This document shows positions 6,405 to 8,973 of a stretch of DNA of 8,973 bases, one piece after another; within the stretch, counting starts at the first letter, position 1, and every line of letters begins with the position of its first letter. The stretch is from positions 1-8,973 of the forward strand of contig JACQTH010000330.1 in assembly GCA_016210935.1 (NCBI GenBank), read 5' to 3'. The translations under genes were made by a program, and so were the position numbers. Source of the stretch: Acidobacteriota bacterium. GTDB lineage: Bacteria; Acidobacteriota; Vicinamibacteria; Vicinamibacterales; JACQTH01. The notes beneath the pieces were generated by a model, which saw only the letters and a program-made list of their open reading frames with translations, had not been told where the DNA came from and did not search any database.

Positions 6405-6764
6405 GTGGATGACAAGACCAGCGTCGGTCTCGATCCGCGGGTCGCGGCAGCGTTGGCCTACCTCGGCTGGTGGGTGACGGGCCTCATCATCCTCGCCGCG
6501 GAGCGCCGGAACCGGTTCGTTCGGTTCCACGCGATGCAGTCCACCCTCGCACTCGGGGTGTTGTCGATCGGCGGGCTCGCGCTCTGGCTCGCGAGCTTCG
6601 CCAGCCTCGTGGTCACGGGGTGGGCATTCCTGCCGCTGATGGGGCTGGCGCAGCTCGCGTGGGTCGCCGGCGTCATCGTCTGGGCGATCTGCCTCTATCA
6701 GGCCGCGAACGGCCGGTGGTTCAAGCTGCCGGTGTTCGGCGACCTGGCCGAACGGCGCGTCTAG
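6405..6764 (+). CDS. Small DUF4870-like integral membrane protein
   Basis: A 119-residue membrane protein. Hydrophobic segments lie at about 13-32, 46-70 and 73-101. Between the first two, ERRNRFVRFHAMQS (33-46) is the conserved loop of DUF4870/Tic20-like small membrane proteins, and the C-terminal KLPVFGDLAE also matches that pattern. The role of these proteins is unknown. The start is GTG at 6405, three bases after the TGA of the VWA gene, with only a weak GGTGA ribosome site overlapping that stop, so translation is probably coupled to the VWA gene and the two are one transcript. The stop codon lies inside the left arm of a perfect 10-bp inverted repeat. Confidence 0.8.
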   Translation: MDDKTSVGLDPRVAAALAYLGWWVTGLIILAAERRNRFVRFHAMQSTLALGVLSIGGLALWLASFASLVVTGWAFLPLMGLAQLAWVAGVIVWAICLYQAANGRWFKLPVFGDLAERRV

Positions 6765-6833
6765 CCGTGCTTGCACGGCTAGTAACGAAGCTTCGCGTGC
6801 TTCACCGGTCGGTTTTAGGCGAAGCGTCGTTAC
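6761..6833. repeat. Double palindrome between convergent genes
   Basis: First element: CTAGCCGTGC (6761-6770) and its exact complement GCACGGCTAG (6773-6782) around TT, including the stop codon of the membrane protein. Second element: arms 6782-6796 and 6819-6833 complementary at 14 of 15 positions, with a 22-base loop holding ACCG-GT-CGGT. The left arm also contains the 10-bp palindrome CGAAGCTTCG. The two elements share one base and fill the whole gap between the two converging genes. A bidirectional terminator or a REP-like mobile palindrome would both fit; copies elsewhere in the genome would favour the latter. Confidence 0.75.
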
Positions 6834-6834
6834 A

Positions 6835-7293
6835 TCACCCCTTCGGCGGTTTCTTCTTTTCGTCCTTGCCCTCGTCGAGCGTCTTCACGCGCGTGGGCTT
6901 GATCGTGCCGTTCGCATGGGAGAACACGTAGTTGTTCGAGTCCATGTTCGGCTTGCTGGGCGTGTTGAGCGTCACGGTGATGATCTCACCGGGCTCCATC
7001 GGTTTTTTGTGGATGTACCGCGCGCCGGTCACCGGATTCCGCTGCCTGTCCCACCAGTATTCCTCGACCTTCAACCCGGCGATCCGGCCTGTGGAGACGT
7101 TCTGTACCTTGAAGACGGTGACGATCTCGTCTTTCACCCGCTTTGACTCGGGCTGCGTGTAGTTGATGCGGGCCTCGCCCTTGACCGGCGGGATGTAGGC
7201 CGATTTCGTCGCTTGCGCCGACGCCGATATCGCCGCGCCGCCCGCGAGCGCCGTGACCAGACCTGCGAGAACGAGCATGCGAGTGCGCGTCAT
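6835..7293 (-). CDS. Secreted hypothetical protein
   Basis: A 152-residue protein I do not recognise. Residues 1-26 are a clear signal peptide (MTRTRM, hydrophobic core LVLAGLVTALAGGAA, cleavage after ASA), so the mature protein begins near Gln27 and is exported. The mature part has a beta-like pattern: DEIVTVFKVQNVSTGRIAGLKVEEYWWD (55-82) looks like a sandwich strand pair, followed by PMEPGEIITVTLNTPSKPNMDSNNYVFSHANGTIKP (98-133). This resembles FxLyD-type extracellular domains, in which a residue run such as VQNVSTGRIAGLKVEEYWWD describes a beta-sandwich core, but I cannot confirm membership. The last 15 residues are Lys-rich and probably disordered. No cysteines. The start has GGGGGAG six bases upstream, and a TATAAT lies about 55 bases before the ATG, so it likely has its own promoter. 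Confidence 0.8.
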   Translation of the reverse strand: MTRTRMLVLAGLVTALAGGAAISASAQATKSAYIPPVKGEARINYTQPESKRVKDEIVTVFKVQNVSTGRIAGLKVEEYWWDRQRNPVTGARYIHKKPMEPGEIITVTLNTPSKPNMDSNNYVFSHANGTIKPTRVKTLDEGKDEKKKPPKG

Positions 7294-7346
7294 GATGAGC
7301 TCCCCCGGGGCATGAGAAGTGAGGACGACGAACGAAAGCGGAGCCG

Positions 7347-7376
7347 ATTATAGGAGGAGCAGGGAGCAAGGAGCAA
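7347..7376 (-). promoter_or_regulatory. Promoter of the secreted hypothetical gene, overlapping a 7-nt repeat
   Basis: On the minus strand a perfect TATAAT (7347-7352) lies 18 bases after TTGCTC (7371-7376). The -35-like element is part of the TTGCTCC-type heptad array, so the repeat appears to contribute to the promoter. Transcription would give a leader of roughly 45-50 bases with a good ribosome site. Confidence 0.45.
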
Positions 7377-7390
7377 GGAGCTCCTGACTC
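7355..7390. repeat. Heptad array with palindromic end next to a stop codon
   Basis: Four AGGAGCA-like 7-nt words run in register at 7355-7361, 7362-7368, 7369-7375 and 7376-7382. The array ends in the 10-bp palindrome AGGAGCTCCT (7376-7385) and abuts the stop codon (minus strand, 7391-7393) of the upstream gene. It is short and less foldable than the other elements but has the same 7-base period. Confidence 0.65.
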
Positions 7391-7849
7391 CTACATCTCC
7401 CCGTTCCAATCCTCCGGCTCCGGCTGCGTGGCGCGGAAAATCTCGAGATGCCACTTGCCGCCGCCCCACGGCTCGATGACCTCGGTGGCGACCACGTCGA
7501 CCAGGATTTCCGCGTACGAGCGGCCCTCAGGATCTCCCTCGAGATGATAGGCCGGCTCGTCCCAGGCAAAGGTGGGATACAAGACGATGGTGAGGAACAG
7601 ATCGTACCCATCGTCGATGACGACGAGCTGGGCGCAGGGCCGCTTCAGGGTCGAGTGGTAGATCAGGTATTTCTCCGCGCTGTGGGCGCGGATATAGCGC
7701 TTGACAGCGAACTCGCGGGCGACGATCTCTTCGACCGCAATCTTCTTGTCCCAGCAGTCGCGGCAGTAGCGCTCTTCGCCGCGGGGTTCCGAGACCTCCT
7801 TGGCGCCGCAGAGCGCGCATCGCGATTTGGCGACCGATTTACGGGGCAT
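7391..7849 (-). CDS. Uncharacterised small protein with CxxC/CxxC zinc-ribbon-like N-terminus
   Basis: A 152-residue cytoplasmic protein I cannot assign. Cys11-x2-Cys14 and Cys29-x2-Cys32 form a likely four-Cys zinc site (CALCG ... YCRDC). The rest is acidic and mixed alpha/beta, with LVVIDDGYDLFLTIVLYPTFAWDEPAYH (75-102) and EPWGGGKWHLEIFRATQPEPEDW (126-148); it has no signal peptide or membrane segment. I start it at ATG 7849: the upstream in-frame ATG at 7888 would put the promoter-like element inside the gene and add residues unlike the rest. Neither start has a good ribosome site. An extended -10 eight bases upstream suggests a leaderless message. It lies downstream of the phosphorylase gene on the same strand, separated by a repeat-filled 160-base gap, so a functional link with glycogen metabolism cannot be claimed. 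Confidence 0.8.
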   Translation of the reverse strand: MPRKSVAKSRCALCGAKEVSEPRGEERYCRDCWDKKIAVEEIVAREFAVKRYIRAHSAEKYLIYHSTLKRPCAQLVVIDDGYDLFLTIVLYPTFAWDEPAYHLEGDPEGRSYAEILVDVVATEVIEPWGGGKWHLEIFRATQPEPEDWNGEM

Positions 7850-7857
7850 TGGAATTG

Positions 7858-7866
7858 ATCTTACCA
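7858..7866 (-). promoter_or_regulatory. Extended -10 for the CxxC/CxxC gene, possibly leaderless
   Basis: On the minus strand TGGTAAGAT (7858-7866) fits an extended -10 (TGnTAnnnT). Exactly eight bases separate it from the ATG at 7849, the same spacing as at the M24 peptidase promoter. No -35 is evident. Confidence 0.4.
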
Positions 7867-7904
7867 AGATTAGCCACAGAGAACCCACCGCGACGCCGAA
7901 CAGT

Positions 7905-7977
7905 CTCGGGGTTCGGGATTCGGGGTTCGTGGGTGCGTCTTGCGAATCCCGGATCCCAAATCTCGAATCCCGAGGCC
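7905..7977. repeat. Heptad-register inverted repeat between phosphorylase and CxxC/CxxC genes
   Basis: The left arm (7905-7929) holds GGGGTTC at 7908-7914 and 7922-7928 around GGGATTC (7915-7921). The right arm (7943-7974) holds CGAATCC at 7943-7949 and 7964-7970 with degenerate copies between and after, to 7977. The 7-base register is kept without a shift through the loop (7929-7942) into the right arm. The arms are near-complementary, with a seven-base length difference equal to one word. It lies in the 3' region of the phosphorylase message. Confidence 0.75.
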
Positions 7978-7983
7978 TTCACA

Positions 7984-8001
7984 CTCCGTGGTCTCCGTGG
8001 T
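7984..8001. repeat. Exact tandem 9-nt repeat
   Basis: CTCCGTGGT occurs twice in direct succession (7984-7992, 7993-8001). Its complement words (CCACAGAGA-like) occur at about 7874-7882 on the far side of the heptad hairpin, so it may form the base of a larger stem enclosing it. Confidence 0.6.
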
Positions 8002-8009
8002 GAAACGTC

Positions 8010-8973
8010 TTATGACTGCTGACTCCCGACTTCCGACTGCAATGCCGGCTCGTACATCAGCTCCACGTACTGCTTCACCATCCGCCGTGTGCTGAAACGC
8101 GGGACGATGCTCCGGATCGCTTCGCGGACGATCTTGAGCCACCGGTGCGGGACATCGCGGCGATCGCGATCGTAGAAGACCGGGACAACCTGCTCCTCGA
8201 GCAGCCGGTAGAGCGCATCAGCATCCGCGTGATCGACGGCCACAGGATCGTCGCTGGCCGGACGGCCCTCGATCAACCAGCCGTTGGCGCTGTTGTACCC
8301 TTCGGCCCACCAGCCGTCGCCGATGCTCAGATGAGGCACGCCGTTCATGGCCGCCTTCATGCCGCTGGTGCCGCTGGCCTCGAGCGGCTTGCGCGGGGTG
8401 TTCAGCCACACGTCGCAGCCCTGCACCAGAAAATGGGCGACGTGCAGGTCGTAGTCGTCGACGAACGCAACGCGCCCGCCGAACGCGGGATCGACGGCGC
8501 GTTGGAACACCCGCTGCAGGTGCGCCTTCCCGATGTCGTCCGCCGGATGCGCTTTGCCGGCGAACACGACTTGGACCGGACGTTTGGCCGCGGCGAGGAT
8601 GCGGGCCAGCCGGTCGGGGTCCGTGAAAATCAGCTCGGGACGCTTGTAGCCGGTGAAGCGCCGCGCGAAGCCGATCGTCAAGGCATCGGGGTCGAGCAGC
8701 GTGCCGACGGCCACGACCTGAGCCGCGCTGACGCGATCGTGCCCCCAGCGTTGCCGCGCGCGCTCGCGCACGAACGCAAACAGATTCGTGCGCAGAGTCC
8801 GCCGGACATCCCACAGTTCAGCGTCCGGAATCTCGAGCAGGCGATCCCAGAAGGCCTCGTCTTCATACCGCTCACGCCAATCCGCTCCCAGATGCTTCTC
8901 GAACAGCTTCGCCAGATCCGGTGCGACCCACGTGGACACGTGCACGCCATTGGTGATCGCGCGGAGGGGCGGC
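8010..8973 (-). CDS. glgP: Alpha-glucan (glycogen) phosphorylase, C-terminal 320 residues (5' end outside window)
   Basis: GT35 phosphorylase of the shorter bacterial type, which releases glucose-1-phosphate from alpha-1,4-glucans with pyridoxal phosphate. The visible part starts within PPLRAITNGVHVSTWVAPDL, a conserved family stretch. It continues with GFARRFTGYKRP, VQVVFAGKAHPADDIGK, FVDDYDLHVAHFLVQGCDVWLNTPRKPLEASGTSGMKAAMNGV and GDGWWAEGYN. The Lys of SGTSGMKAAMNG (codon 8355-8357, minus) is the PLP-binding residue. The true start is off the window; the GTG at 8945 is an internal Val, not a start. The last ten residues (LQSEVGSQQS) are encoded by a 7-nt tandem repeat that continues into the intergenic array, so the protein end seems to have been rewritten by the repeat. 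Stop is TAA at 8010-8012. The family is certain; substrate preference (glycogen, maltodextrin) is not visible. Confidence 0.95.
   Translation of the reverse strand, partial: PPLRAITNGVHVSTWVAPDLAKLFEKHLGADWRERYEDEAFWDRLLEIPDAELWDVRRTLRTNLFAFVRERARQRWGHDRVSAAQVVAVGTLLDPDALTIGFARRFTGYKRPELIFTDPDRLARILAAAKRPVQVVFAGKAHPADDIGKAHLQRVFQRAVDPAFGGRVAFVDDYDLHVAHFLVQGCDVWLNTPRKPLEASGTSGMKAAMNGVPHLSIGDGWWAEGYNSANGWLIEGRPASDDPVAVDHADADALYRLLEEQVVPVFYDRDRRDVPHRWLKIVREAIRSIVPRFSTRRMVKQYVELMYEPALQSEVGSQQS
8014..8041. repeat. Four GACTNNN heptads forming the 3' end of the phosphorylase gene
   Basis: On the plus strand GACTNNN words start at 8014, 8021, 8028 and 8035 in perfect 7-base register. They lie inside the phosphorylase reading frame (minus strand) and encode its low-complexity tail. 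Period 7 is not a multiple of three, so each word is read in a different frame. Confidence 0.75.

Noticed and set aside
7905..8041. CRISPR array
   Set aside because: Units are 7 and 9 bases in direct succession without spacers; no cas gene is present.

Overview
The window is a GC-rich, tightly packed bacterial chromosome segment with nine protein genes, two of them cut by the window edges. No rRNA, tRNA, CRISPR array or insertion sequence is visible. The large secreted VWA-domain protein at 4314-6401 belongs to a family expanded in Acidobacteriota. Together with the GC content and the intergenic short-word repeats, it makes an acidobacterial host (perhaps Vicinamibacteria-like) my best guess; this is inference.

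Layout. On the minus strand at the left are an HtrA/DegP-type periplasmic protease (1-836, 3' end missing) and, upstream of it in transcription order, an M24-family metallopeptidase (938-2119). A divergent intergenic region (2120-2304) separates them from a plus-strand block: archease (2305-2727), the RNA ligase RtcB (2841-4277), a secreted VWA-domain protein (4314-6401) and a small membrane protein (6405-6764). A palindrome-rich gap then separates this block from a convergent minus-strand group: a secreted hypothetical protein (6835-7293), a small CxxC/CxxC protein (7391-7849) and the C-terminal part of an alpha-glucan phosphorylase (8010-8973).

Main discovery candidate. rtcB has an in-frame TGA (3123-3125) exactly at the invariant metal-binding catalytic Cys of the YDIN-C-GVRLL motif. 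The frame is otherwise intact across 478 residues, and all other active-site residues are present. A hairpin starts directly after the TGA, and its apical GGUC loop resembles the E. coli fdhF SECIS loop. The simplest reading is a selenocysteine-containing RtcB, with Sec replacing the Cys that ligates the Mn ions. Archease, the RtcB activator, lies just upstream, so the two form an RNA-ligation module. TGA also ends other genes here, so a changed genetic code is unlikely.

Second pattern. Four of the five larger intergenic gaps hold degenerate tandem arrays of 7-, 8- or 9-nt words. Most of these fold back as imperfect inverted repeats. The word family differs at each locus, and one array forms the last codons of the phosphorylase gene. 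The fifth gap (6765-6834) has an unrelated double palindrome.
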